Source: Nitrospinae bacterium AH_259_B05_G02_I21 (GTDB lineage: Bacteria > JADFOP01). From it: 5,780 nucleotides of DNA. The stretch covers positions 1 through 5,780 of the forward strand of contig JALLOF010000068.1 of the NCBI GenBank assembly GCA_027717595.1, read 5' to 3'. Made by a program: the position numbers and the translations under genes. Below, piece after piece: positions 1 to 5,647 of this stretch; positions within the stretch are counted from its first letter, which is position 1, and the number at the start of each line of letters is the position of its first letter. The notes below the pieces were generated by a model. The model saw nothing but the letters and a program-made list of their open reading frames with translations. It did not search any database and was not told where the DNA came from.

Positions 1-43
1 TCCAGGGAAGCGGGAGCAGGTTAAATAATCGTCTCCACCACAC
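1..43 (-). CDS. Possible start of the next early gene, truncated by the window edge
   Basis: Downstream of the gam stop codon the minus strand has GGAGG (52-56), an 8-base gap and a GTG at 43. The frame stays open to base 1 and gives 14 residues, MWWRRLFNLLPLPW. The well-spaced ribosome binding site right after gam is the only real support. Early operons of Mu-like phages normally continue past gam with small genes, so a gene is expected here. GTG codons at 41 and 38, in another frame, run into TAA at once. The product cannot be identified from so short a piece. Confidence 0.3.
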   Translation of the reverse strand, partial: MWWRRLFNLLPLPW

Positions 44-56
44 GCTTCTCTCCTCC

Positions 57-554
57 TCACGCCGCCGGGGGAAGGGGCTCGACCTCGGCGAGCTTATAGT
101 GAAACGAGTCTTCCTCGATGATGGCGATGTAGAGCTTCTTCAGCTGCTCGGGCTCCAGCCCTCGCGCCTTGACCGCCTGCTTGTTCACCTTCTCGCTCCT
201 GGCTATGAGCTCGTGCAGGCTGGCCGCCTTGAGGCGCTCCAGCACTATCTCCTCGGCCGCAACGAACTTGACCGTCTCGGAATGTCTGAGGGCGAGCCTG
301 CCTGCAGGCACGGTGATGGAGCGGCACTCGTCCCCCTTCGCGCACTCGCGCATGAAGCTTTCGAGGAGCTCCTCGAGGCGGGCGACCTCCTCCTGGTCGG
401 GCAGGTTCTCTTCGCCCAGCTGCTCGTAGTGGGGCCAGCGCTCTTCATTGAAGGCCTCGATGCGGGCGGCGATCTGCCCGCCGAGCCGCTTGATCACCTT
501 CAAGGCCTCGTTGGCCTCTTCGTCCGCCTTGATCGTCTTTAGCTTTTTCGTCAT
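57..554 (-). CDS. gam: Mu Gam-like host-nuclease inhibitor (DNA-end-binding protein)
   Basis: This 165-residue protein matches Mu Gam (about 174 residues) in length and layout. The first 70 residues are charged and helical, probably a coiled coil. A core follows with the family pattern: ITVPAGRLALR at 80-90, a helix with ERLKA at 106-110, EKVNKQAVK at 121-129 and the closing EEDSFHYKL at 147-155. Mu Gam, a distant relative of Ku, dimerises on double-stranded DNA ends and blocks host exonucleases. Here it should protect linear or transposing phage DNA after induction. The start at 554 has GGAGG four bases upstream. The gene lies 74 bases after the MuB-like gene, across a palindrome-rich gap, and is probably in the same early operon. 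No catalytic motif is expected or seen. Family assignment rests on remembered pattern, not on a search. Confidence 0.87.
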   Translation of the reverse strand: MTKKLKTIKADEEANEALKVIKRLGGQIAARIEAFNEERWPHYEQLGEENLPDQEEVARLEELLESFMRECAKGDECRSITVPAGRLALRHSETVKFVAAEEIVLERLKAASLHELIARSEKVNKQAVKARGLEPEQLKKLYIAIIEEDSFHYKLAEVEPLPPAA

Positions 555-570
555 GCGTCCTCCGTGTCCC

Positions 571-621
571 TCCGCCTGAGGCGGACCTGAGGCGGGCGCC
601 CTCTTCTCCGCCTCAGGCGGA
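571..621. repeat. Cluster of palindromic GC-rich repeats between the MuB-like gene and gam
   Basis: Two 15-base palindromes, TCCGCCTGAGGCGGA (571-585) and TCCGCCTCAGGCGGA (607-621), have 7-base arms and differ only at the central base. Each is therefore the exact reverse complement of the other, so the pair can also fold as one 15-base stem with a 21-base loop. The unit CCTGAGGCGG at 575-584 recurs at 586-595, eleven bases on. No T-run follows on either strand, so a normal intrinsic terminator is not supported. In the early mRNA these would form alternative strong hairpins just upstream of the gam ribosome binding site. They could also be REP-like elements shared with the host genome. Confidence 0.85.
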
Positions 622-628
622 TTAAGGG

Positions 629-1606
629 TTATGCAATCATCATGGTCCTTGTGGCAGCCACTTGGACCACTTCGGCGTTAAGGTCGGTGTCGTTCATCTC
701 GGCGACTTCGGCGGCCCCTTTGAGGAGCTTCGCTACCCGCCGCATCCCGAGCTCTCTGCCTTCGGCGGCCAGCGCCTGTATGGCGTCATCTGTAGCCTTG
801 GGGTACTTGCTCCTCACGAATGCCCGCACCTCTTTGAGGGTGGGCATGGGAAGCTCGGCGAAGATGCCGACTCTGGAGTAGAGCTGTGCGAAGTTAGCCC
901 GGCCGCTCCGCCCCCTCGTCATGTTCTGATAGAGACGCGGGAGGCCTATGAGGACAAGGCCCACTACTCCGCCGCAGCGGTCGTGGATGGTTCTCAGCAC
1001 TTCGAGGCCTGGGTGGGAGATAAGGTCGGCCTCGTCCACGATGAGGAACCGAGGCTTCAGAACAAGGGACTCGACGATACTGTTTAGGACGACTCTGGAG
1101 TGGCGGTCGGGGTCGAGGCCCACCATTTCAGCCAGGGTCTTAATAGCCCCGAACTTGCCCCACGTCGCATCGGCTTCGAGCAGGAGGATGTCGTCTCGGC
1201 CGTTGACGTAAGCCCTGATTGCTGAGGTCTTCCCCACCCCCGCCGGGCCCGCAACGACCCCAAGCTCGCCCTCCTTGTAGCAAAACTCCAGGGCGTGATG
1301 GCACATTTGGAGCGCCACGGTGGCGAACAACTCCCCTGTCGCCGCCGCCCCCTCGGCCCTGGCTTCGATGCGTTCCCTCGCCTCCCTTAGCGCTGGCTTG
1401 AGCTTCCTCGCAAGGTCGGCCGGGGCGCTGTACGTGCCGGAAACAAACATCTGAAGCGTCGAGCGTGCGATGTCGAAGTGGGCAGCCAGGGCCACGATGG
1501 AGTATCCCTGCTCCTCCATGATGGAGATGAGCTCCTCCCGCACCCTCTCTGCTTCTTTGTTTCTGTAGGGCTGGGGTTCCTTGATGCTGACAACCTTGCC
1601 TCCCAT
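629..1606 (-). CDS. MuB-like AAA ATPase, transposition target-DNA activator
   Basis: A protein of 325 residues, close to Mu B (312). Residues 22-70 look like a helix-turn-helix (YSIVALAAHFDIARSTLQMFVSG), as at the N-terminus of MuB. The AAA core has Walker A GPAGVGKT at 120-127, Walker B FLIVDEAD at 187-194, and a VGLVLIGLP strand at 224-232 in the sensor-1 position. MuB polymerises on target DNA with ATP, delivers it to the MuA transpososome and stimulates MuA. The partner here should be the transposase encoded 14 bases upstream. I chose the ATG at 1606 because CCTCCT at 1614-1619 gives an AGGAGG seven bases before it. An in-frame ATG at 1654 would overlap the transposase gene by 34 bases and lacks this support. 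The closest alternative is a TniB/IstB-type partner ATPase, but the context with Gam favours MuB. Confidence 0.9.
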   Translation of the reverse strand: MGGKVVSIKEPQPYRNKEAERVREELISIMEEQGYSIVALAAHFDIARSTLQMFVSGTYSAPADLARKLKPALREARERIEARAEGAAATGELFATVALQMCHHALEFCYKEGELGVVAGPAGVGKTSAIRAYVNGRDDILLLEADATWGKFGAIKTLAEMVGLDPDRHSRVVLNSIVESLVLKPRFLIVDEADLISHPGLEVLRTIHDRCGGVVGLVLIGLPRLYQNMTRGRSGRANFAQLYSRVGIFAELPMPTLKEVRAFVRSKYPKATDDAIQALAAEGRELGMRRVAKLLKGAAEVAEMNDTDLNAEVVQVAATRTMMIA

Positions 1607-1620
1607 ACTGCAGCCTCCTC

Positions 1621-3558
1621 TCAAGCGCTCTCGGCCTCGAGCTCGTGGGGCCAAGCAGCGAGTTTGGATTCTTTCTTCACGGGCGCCTCGTCCAGCTTTT
1701 TGGCTGCGGCGTCGAGGCGGGTTATTAGATCGACGCTCTTCTGGCGGGCAGCCTGGCGGCGTGTTTTCTTTTCCTCCGCCTCACGTTGGGCGAAGTGCCG
1801 ATCCACCGGGTCTGGCTGTGCGACCTGCGCAACCATGAGGTCCCGGTATTCGGTGACGACGCGCATTGCCCGCTTCTGCTCGGCCTGGATGGCCTTGAGG
1901 TCCTCAGCCGTAGCATCGAAACCGTAGAGCTTCTTCTCGTGTGCCTCGCAGAGAAATTCCCCACTCCTGAAGACGATGATTCGGCCCATCTCCTCGGGGC
2001 TGTAGCGGACCGTGACGCGCTCGCCCACGTGGAGGGCCAGGCGTTCGTCCCAATACCAGTAACCCCCGAGAGTGATGCCGCTTGAATGGACGGTCCGCCC
2101 TTCGACCTTCATAAGCAGAAGGTCCAAAGTGCGTTCGCGCGGGAGGCGGATTTCTTTATCCAGGTCCTCCCACGCCTGTTGCGGACTTCGGCCCTCCATG
2201 CCCTGGCCGGCGTGGACCCGCTGGTGATATTCCTCGACGATCCACCGGTCGGCGGCCTCGCAGAATTCGCTGAATGAAAGGAGCTTGCCGGCCTTGAGTT
2301 CCCCGGCGAGCTTTTCGGGGCGCTCGGCCGGGGAGGAGCCGCACCAGCCGACCAGGTCCTGGATGACACCTCGCTCAAGGGTGCCGAACCAGCGCTCGGC
2401 CGGTTTCGACCAGGGGGAGTATGGCCGGGCGTGGATGTTCCGCTTCTTGTGTTCCTCGTCCGGGTCCCGCGCCCACTCGACGCCGACGCCGAGCTCCGCC
2501 AGGACGCCTTGGGTCTCCTTGTTGAGCTCGAAGCGAAACGTCTTCCCCCTGCCTTTCAGGTGGTGAGAAAGGTAGTCTTTTCCGTTGTCGACATAAGTCC
2601 GCCGTGGCACTCCGCACATCGGCCACGCTTCACTCTCGGGCTTCGGAAGGATCGCGTGGCGGAGCGCGCGAGCTATGGACCAGGAGTTCGGGTGGGCGGG
2701 CGAATACGCCCGGCCGAGGATGGAGCGGGTGCGCATGTCCATCCAGACCGTTATCCAGGGCCGTATGGTCTTGCCGCACCAGAGCACAAAAACGTCAAGG
2801 GGGTGATGGTCGCCGCAGATAAGCTCAAGCGGCGCGAGCGTCGTGTAGTCCCGGCGGACCTTCGGCATCGCCGTCTTTCGATAGGCTTCCTTGCCCTTCC
2901 GATGGCGGACCTTGGCGGCTCGGGGGATGTCGGCAACGAGCCGGCGGACGGTCGCGTAGGAGGGCGTCGGGATTTCTCTCTTTTTACATTCGGTGTCGAG
3001 GGCGCGGTGGACCTTGGCGGCTGATGGGCGGGTGGGCTTCAGGTATTCGGCCTTCGTCCAGGCGGCCAAGTCATCGGGGAGCGCCTTGCCCCTGCCCGGC
3101 CCTTTCCACTTGGGGAGCATGACGGCCAGCAGGTTCTCGCCGCCCTTGACCGCCTTCTTGTAGCGGGCCAGGTCGCGGTTGAGTTGGCCGGGGGAGATGC
3201 CGAGCCGCTCGGCCGCCGCCTCGACGGCGGCGGTCTTCCGGCCGCGCGGTGCGTCGACGACCTGGCGGCAGGCGGCGATACGATCCAGCGCCCGCTCCAG
3301 GTGATGGTCGGGCACGGTAGTGAGGTCGAGGCCGACGTCGGCGCGGGCGCCTTCGGCGCCTCCAGCTCCTTCGTCGCGCAGGAGCTTCAGCGCCTTGGCC
3401 TGGTGCTCGAGGGGGAGCGAGAGGATGTTGATTTCCCGGACGGGCTTTCCATTGGAGTAATTGCCGTTCACGCGGTGCTTGACGCTCCGCCTGGTCATCA
3501 TGCGAAAGAGGGTCCGTTGCGGGATGGCCTCGAAGAGTTTCTTATGGTCGATCCACAT
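1621..3558 (-). CDS. MuA-like DDE transposase
   Basis: At 645 residues this is close to Mu A (663). The N-terminal 1-65 includes LFRMMTRRSVKHRVNG and is probably the small DNA-binding domain. A region at about 105-215 has helix-turn-helix patterns (AAERLGISPGQLNRDL at 115-130, PSYATVRRLVADIP at 199-212) and should bind the phage ends. The catalytic core (about 235-400) shows Asp250 in ICGDHHPLDVF, Asp324 in YVDNGKDY and Glu388 in SKPAERWFGTLE, fitting the retroviral-integrase DDE fold. A beta-barrel region follows (about 480-545, VGERVTVRYSPEEMGRI). The highly charged, basic tail at 588-632 corresponds to the MuA domain that contacts MuB and ClpX. The enzyme nicks the phage ends and joins them to target DNA. 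The start at 3558 has a strong GGAGGG. The gene follows ner by 9 bases, so translational coupling is likely. No catalytic residue is missing. Confidence 0.95.
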   Translation of the reverse strand: MWIDHKKLFEAIPQRTLFRMMTRRSVKHRVNGNYSNGKPVREINILSLPLEHQAKALKLLRDEGAGGAEGARADVGLDLTTVPDHHLERALDRIAACRQVVDAPRGRKTAAVEAAAERLGISPGQLNRDLARYKKAVKGGENLLAVMLPKWKGPGRGKALPDDLAAWTKAEYLKPTRPSAAKVHRALDTECKKREIPTPSYATVRRLVADIPRAAKVRHRKGKEAYRKTAMPKVRRDYTTLAPLELICGDHHPLDVFVLWCGKTIRPWITVWMDMRTRSILGRAYSPAHPNSWSIARALRHAILPKPESEAWPMCGVPRRTYVDNGKDYLSHHLKGRGKTFRFELNKETQGVLAELGVGVEWARDPDEEHKKRNIHARPYSPWSKPAERWFGTLERGVIQDLVGWCGSSPAERPEKLAGELKAGKLLSFSEFCEAADRWIVEEYHQRVHAGQGMEGRSPQQAWEDLDKEIRLPRERTLDLLLMKVEGRTVHSSGITLGGYWYWDERLALHVGERVTVRYSPEEMGRIIVFRSGEFLCEAHEKKLYGFDATAEDLKAIQAEQKRAMRVVTEYRDLMVAQVAQPDPVDRHFAQREAEEKKTRRQAARQKSVDLITRLDAAAKKLDEAPVKKESKLAAWPHELEAESA

Positions 3559-3567
3559 AGGCCCTCC

Positions 3568-3771
3568 TCATGCCGCCCGACCCCAGAGCTCCTCGTAGTG
3601 CTTCCCGAGTCGGAGCGCGATGTAGAGCTGCACCCTTAGAGACCTTTTCTTGAAGTTCACGACTTGGCTGATCAGGGATGGGTGGACCTTTAGGTCTTCG
3701 GCGATTTCCTTGTTTTGGATGCCCCTTTTTTCGAGCTGTTGCTTGACGGAACTTTTCTGGCCTGCTACCAT
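3568..3771 (-). CDS. Ner/Cro-like helix-turn-helix early regulator
   Basis: This is a 67-residue basic protein, similar in size to Mu Ner (75). A helix-turn-helix is visible at about 17-39: GIQNKEIAEDLKVHPSLISQ, with HPSLISQVV as the recognition helix. After it comes a second helical part, LRVQLYIALRLGKHYEELWG, typical of phage Cro and Ner families. It is the first gene of the early operon and faces away from the repressor gene. In Mu, Ner binds between the divergent promoters and turns down both early and repressor transcription, and the position here implies the same job. The start at 3771 is supported by GGAG seven bases upstream and by a leader of about 33 bases from the predicted promoter. 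Its stop codon lies 9 bases before the transposase start. A Cro-type function is the equivalent alternative. Confidence 0.8.
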   Translation of the reverse strand: MVAGQKSSVKQQLEKRGIQNKEIAEDLKVHPSLISQVVNFKKRSLRVQLYIALRLGKHYEELWGRAA

Positions 3772-3812
3772 TTGTGGCTCCGGGTGACTTATGGGTCAAT
3801 TGTGTTTAAGGA

Positions 3813-3818
3813 TATAGT
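3813..3818 (+). promoter_or_regulatory. Candidate -10 box for the repressor gene
   Basis: TATAGT matches five of six -10 bases and lies directly over the -10 box of the opposing early promoter. No good -35 is found at the right distance; the best is a poor TTATGG at 3789-3794 with an 18-base gap. If real, the promoter is weak or needs activation and gives a leader of about 45 bases before the GTG at 3871. It would share its operator with the early promoter. Confidence 0.28.
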
Positions 3819-3830
3819 GTCTCAGTCACT
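3816..3830. promoter_or_regulatory. Probable repressor/Ner operator (15-base near-palindrome)
   Basis: AGTGTCTCAGTCACT pairs with its own reverse complement at 12 of 14 positions around a single centre base. It lies almost exactly in the spacer of the minus-strand early promoter, where a bound dimer would block RNA polymerase. The right-hand hexamer AGTCAC recurs in the same orientation at 3855-3860, 31 bases on. It also occurs inverted (GTGACT) at 3784-3789, between the promoter and the ner start. Three copies of one hexamer in 77 bases suggest one strong and two half-site operators. Which protein binds is inferred from position only. Confidence 0.65.
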
Positions 3831-3870
3831 TTTGTCAAGAGGAAAGTGGGCCTGAGTCACGCGCGCCTTC

Positions 3871-4596
3871 GTGAAAGCTATAGGCAAAAGAATTAAGGAG
3901 TTGCGGGATAGAGAGGGCCTCACGCAAAAGAAATTTGCTGATCGGCTCTCCATCGACAGGAGCCATTTGTCCCATGTCGAGCGGGGAGAGAAGCGCCCTT
4001 CGGGGCTGCTCCTTTTGGCCATCCAGTCGGTATTTGGCGCTACCGAAGATTGGCTAGTGCGGGGCAGGGGGCCGATGCTCCGCAAGCCCCAGCCTCGCTT
4101 CGCCGAGGAGCGGGCGCCTTACGGCGCGCGGCCCGTCGAGCTTAAGGTCGTCTCGCGCCGCGAGCTGGAGAACCTGGAACGCTGGGATGTGTTTGCGGCG
4201 ATCCCCCTGGTGAGGGACGAGGCTGCAGCCGGGACGCCCAGGGCCGTCTCGGACGAGGACATCGAGGGCTTCTGTCTGGTCAACCAAGGCTGGGCGAAGC
4301 GGCCGGAGGACTACATCTGCGTTAGAGTGAAGGGCGACAGCATGGAGCCGGTCTTGCCCGGCGGATCGATTGTGGCCGTGCACTTGAAGAGCCGCGACCC
4401 GGCCCGGCTCATCGGCAAGATCGTCGCCGCCCGCCATGGTGGGGGCGTGACGGTGAAGGAGCTTCGCCGATCAGACGATCGGCAGTCGTGGTTTCTCCTT
4501 CCTTATAATAAGGAATATGCCCCCCTGGTGGTCAGCCCGGAGGAAGAGAGCCCCATCATCGGCAAGGTCGCCTGGTGGTGGGCGAGGCAGGAGTAG
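3871..4596 (+). CDS. LexA/CI-like phage repressor (XRE helix-turn-helix plus S24 peptidase)
   Basis: A 241-residue two-domain repressor. Residues 4-62 form an XRE-type DNA-binding domain (GKRIKELRDREGLTQKKFAD, then DRSHLSHVERGEKRPS). After a linker comes an S24 self-cleaving domain. Ala120-Gly121 in DEAAAGTP is the expected cleavage point. Ser157 in VKGDSMEP is the nucleophile and Lys196 in GGVTVKEL the general base. RecA filaments should stimulate autocleavage and cause SOS induction. The protein should bind the operators at 3784-3860 and silence the divergent early operon. The frame upstream is closed by TGA at 3853-3855, and the only usual start codon before the domain is GTG 3871, with no evident Shine-Dalgarno sequence, so translation may be weak. 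The exported-protein gene follows after 15 bases, probably in one transcript. Mu's own repressor does not belong to the S24 type. Confidence 0.92.
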   Translation: MKAIGKRIKELRDREGLTQKKFADRLSIDRSHLSHVERGEKRPSGLLLLAIQSVFGATEDWLVRGRGPMLRKPQPRFAEERAPYGARPVELKVVSRRELENLERWDVFAAIPLVRDEAAAGTPRAVSDEDIEGFCLVNQGWAKRPEDYICVRVKGDSMEPVLPGGSIVAVHLKSRDPARLIGKIVAARHGGGVTVKELRRSDDRQSWFLLPYNKEYAPLVVSPEEESPIIGKVAWWWARQE

Positions 4597-4611
4597 GGTT
4601 CGGAGTTCATC

Positions 4612-5211
4612 ATGAGAATTACAGCTTTTGTCGCTGCAGTCTTTTTCGTCGTTGCTTTTCCCGCCTCGGCTCAGGTCAAAAAGTGGGTGGACGAGGAGGG
4701 GACGATCCACCTCGAGGGGGAGGGCCCGCCTCGGAGACACGACAAGCGGCCCGTGGTGAGGTGGGCGCTTGAATTCTCATGGACAAGGCCTGTCGAGATT
4801 AGCTACCCGAAGCTTGGTGGAGGAATAAGCCCATACTTAGTTATCGTCTATAAAATCAGGAACGGCACGGACAAGAAGATTGCCGCCTATCCTAAGATAA
4901 CAATGATGGCTGATGGCAGCCACCAGTACGATGCCGGAATGCATCCGCTTGTCCACGGATTCGTTGAGCGCGCCATGAAAAAGAAATACGAGCAATCATG
5001 GGCTGTCGGTGGTGCCCTCTATCCAGGCGCTGAAAAGGTAGCGCTGGCGGTCTTCGGGCCCTGGAACAGGGGACACAAGAAAACAGAGGTCCTGGTTGAT
5101 GGAATAGCTAAGGCCGCGAAGTGGGATAAACCTGATCCAATCTACCATATTGTCTACCAACGAAATAATGGTCAGTGGGAAGAGATGTCTCATGGCTGGA
5201 TGCAGGAATGA
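4612..5211 (+). CDS. Exported protein with DUF4124-like N-terminus, probable prophage cargo (moron)
   Basis: This 199-residue protein starts with a clear Sec signal peptide: Arg2, a hydrophobic core at 5-16, and FPASA with likely cleavage at Ala20-Gln21. The mature start QVKKWVDEEGTIHLEGEGPP resembles the DUF4124 pattern (VYKWVDxxGxxHxSDxPP) of periplasmic or secreted proteins. The remainder has alternating strand-like segments (PYLVIVYKIRNGTDKKIAAYPKI-type, about 80-103), which suggests an immunoglobulin-like beta domain. That part is inference. No catalytic motif or lipobox is seen. GGAG at 4602-4605 lies six bases before the ATG, and the repressor stop is 15 bases upstream, so expression in the lysogen is likely. 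The 60 bases at 5101-5160 are 45% GC, against 77% for 3241-3300 in the transposase, so recent acquisition is plausible. The function is unknown. Confidence 0.75.
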   Translation: MRITAFVAAVFFVVAFPASAQVKKWVDEEGTIHLEGEGPPRRHDKRPVVRWALEFSWTRPVEISYPKLGGGISPYLVIVYKIRNGTDKKIAAYPKITMMADGSHQYDAGMHPLVHGFVERAMKKKYEQSWAVGGALYPGAEKVALAVFGPWNRGHKKTEVLVDGIAKAAKWDKPDPIYHIVYQRNNGQWEEMSHGWMQE

Positions 5212-5510
5212 TTCTCCATCATCCACTTTGAAAAACGGTGGCATTAGCCCCTTTCCCCCGAGGTCTCGGAAACCTTAATCTAATCAACCTCCTGGTGAAA
5301 TTCGGCCTGGCACCAGCTATGGCAGCAGCCGCGCACAAAAATCAAACACCTTACCTCGCGGAATCAACCCCCACTCAGCCGCCATCCCTTAGCGGCTCAA
5401 CGCCTTTCGCCAGCGTCCCCCGCCATAGGCCTTCCGGTCATCTTTGAGCTGCCACGCCCCATAAGCCCCACGCCTGCTGTTTCCTGATCATTGCTTTGCG
5501 AGACTTTTAA

Positions 5511-5538
5511 TTCCCCGAAATTCAGGGTTCTTCCCCGA
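5511..5538. repeat. Direct repeat TTCCCCGA, 20-base spacing, near the phage end
   Basis: TTCCCCGA occurs at 5511-5518 and again at 5531-5538, exactly 20 bases apart. Over 18 bases the two copies agree at 13 positions (TTCCCCGAAATTCAGGGT and TTCCCCGATTTTCCGCCT). Two helical turns between copies put them on the same DNA face. They lie about 45 and 65 bases inside the proposed phage end, where transposase-binding repeats would be expected. Confidence 0.5.
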
Positions 5539-5556
5539 TTTTCCGCCTAATAGCTA

Positions 5557-5582
5557 GGTATCAATTCAAATGACCAATTACA
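5557..5582 (-). other. Proposed left terminus of the prophage (transposase end site)
   Basis: Read on the minus strand from 5582, the sequence begins TGTAATTGGTCATTTGAATT and continues GATACC. Mu-type elements end in 5'-TG, and the Mu left end as I remember it begins TGTATTGATTCACTTGAAGT, which has the same build: TGTA, ATTG, then TCA-TTGAA. A sharp change occurs here from AT-rich sequence to a GC-rich flank carrying a promoter and gene start. The second phage end is outside the window, so the exact base is not proven. Confidence 0.6.
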
Positions 5583-5587
5583 CTAGC
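5583..5587. repeat. Candidate 5-base target-site duplication (CTAGC), one copy visible
   Basis: Mu-type integration duplicates 5 bases of target. If the terminus is at 5582, the adjoining CTAGC would be that copy, and its partner should flank the right end of the prophage outside the window. This depends wholly on the placement of the terminus. Confidence 0.35.
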
Positions 5588-5593
5588 CGCGCG

Positions 5594-5623
5594 TTGACAG
5601 CTTCGCGCGCGCTCGGGTATCAT
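5594..5623 (+). promoter_or_regulatory. Sigma-70-type promoter of the flanking host gene
   Basis: TTGACA (5594-5599), an 18-base spacer and TATCAT (5618-5623) match the consensus at six and five of six positions. Transcription would start near 5630, giving a leader of about 18 bases before the ATG at 5648. The -35 box begins 11 bases beyond the proposed phage end, so the upstream contact region now consists mostly of AT-rich phage sequence. Confidence 0.75.
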
Positions 5624-5647
5624 CACTCCGGGGTTGAGGGAGGGTCG

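Larger units (their letters stand above)
3811..3838 (-). promoter_or_regulatory. Early promoter for the ner-A-B-gam operon
   Basis: On the minus strand TTGACA (complement of 3833-3838) is followed by a 16-base spacer and TATATC (complement of 3811-3816). The -35 box is a perfect match and the -10 box matches four of six bases. Transcription would start near 3804 and give a leader of about 33 bases before the ner ATG at 3771. The operator-like palindrome fills the spacer. Confidence 0.7.
1..5582 (-). mobile_element. Left (transposition) end of a Mu-like transposable prophage, partial
   Basis: Ner-like regulator, MuA-type transposase, MuB-type ATPase and Gam-type protein lie in this order on the minus strand, with a divergent repressor on the plus strand. 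This is the early-region order of phage Mu and its relatives. The phage therefore runs from right to left, with its left terminus proposed at 5582 and the rest, including late head and tail genes, beyond base 1. Gam argues for a phage rather than a simple Tn552- or Tn7-type transposon, which also carry DDE transposase and AAA ATPase pairs. Only the left part is visible, so whether the prophage is complete or a remnant cannot be judged. All early reading frames here are intact. Confidence 0.9.
5212..5582. other. Non-coding phage left-end region
   Basis: These 371 bases carry no convincing gene: the longest open frame begins at a GTG (5238) without a ribosome binding site and has a low-complexity Pro/Ser/Ala product. 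The stretch holds short inverted repeats, CCGAG-GT-CTCGG (5258-5269) and AGCCGC with GCGGCT (5377-5382 and 5392-5397). Neither has a T-run, so no terminator can be called after the exported-protein gene. It also has CCACGCC twice, 16 bases apart (5452 and 5468), and the repeat pair described separately. In Mu the equivalent stretch carries the transposase-binding sites L1-L3. Confidence 0.65.

Noticed and set aside
99-542. Plus-strand open frame of 147 codons opposite gam
   Set aside because: It is antisense to a well-supported Gam-type gene, has no ribosome binding site and its leucine/alanine-rich product shows no domain. It arises from high GC content.
571-621. Intrinsic terminator between the MuB-like gene and gam
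   Set aside because: The stems are strong but no T-run follows on either strand, and gam needs transcription from upstream because no promoter is seen in the gap.
1607-1654. Upstream ATG at 1654 as start of the MuB-like gene
   Set aside because: It would add 16 Arg/Gly-rich residues translated over the transposase stop region; the ATG at 1606 has a correctly spaced AGGAGG.
2431-3024. Plus-strand open frame of 197 codons inside the transposase gene
   Set aside because: It lies opposite the catalytic core of an intact DDE transposase, and its translation has no recognisable motif.
3542-3799. Minus-strand frame of 85 codons overlapping the ner-like gene
   Set aside because: It is the shifted frame of the Ner-like gene, Pro/Arg-rich and without a helix-turn-helix; the 67-residue frame has the domain and the ribosome binding site.
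5254-5273. Hairpin CCGAG-GT-CTCGG as terminator for the exported-protein gene
   Set aside because: The stem is only 5 bases with a 2-base loop, which is too tight to form fully, and no T-run follows on the plus strand.
5339-5353. IHF-like site in the phage end (AATCAA followed by TTA)
   Set aside because: The spacing between the two halves is five bases instead of four, so it does not fit the consensus.
5238-5447. Plus-strand frame of 69 codons in the phage end region
   Set aside because: It starts at a GTG with no ribosome binding site and encodes a Pro/Ser/Ala-rich sequence without any family resemblance.
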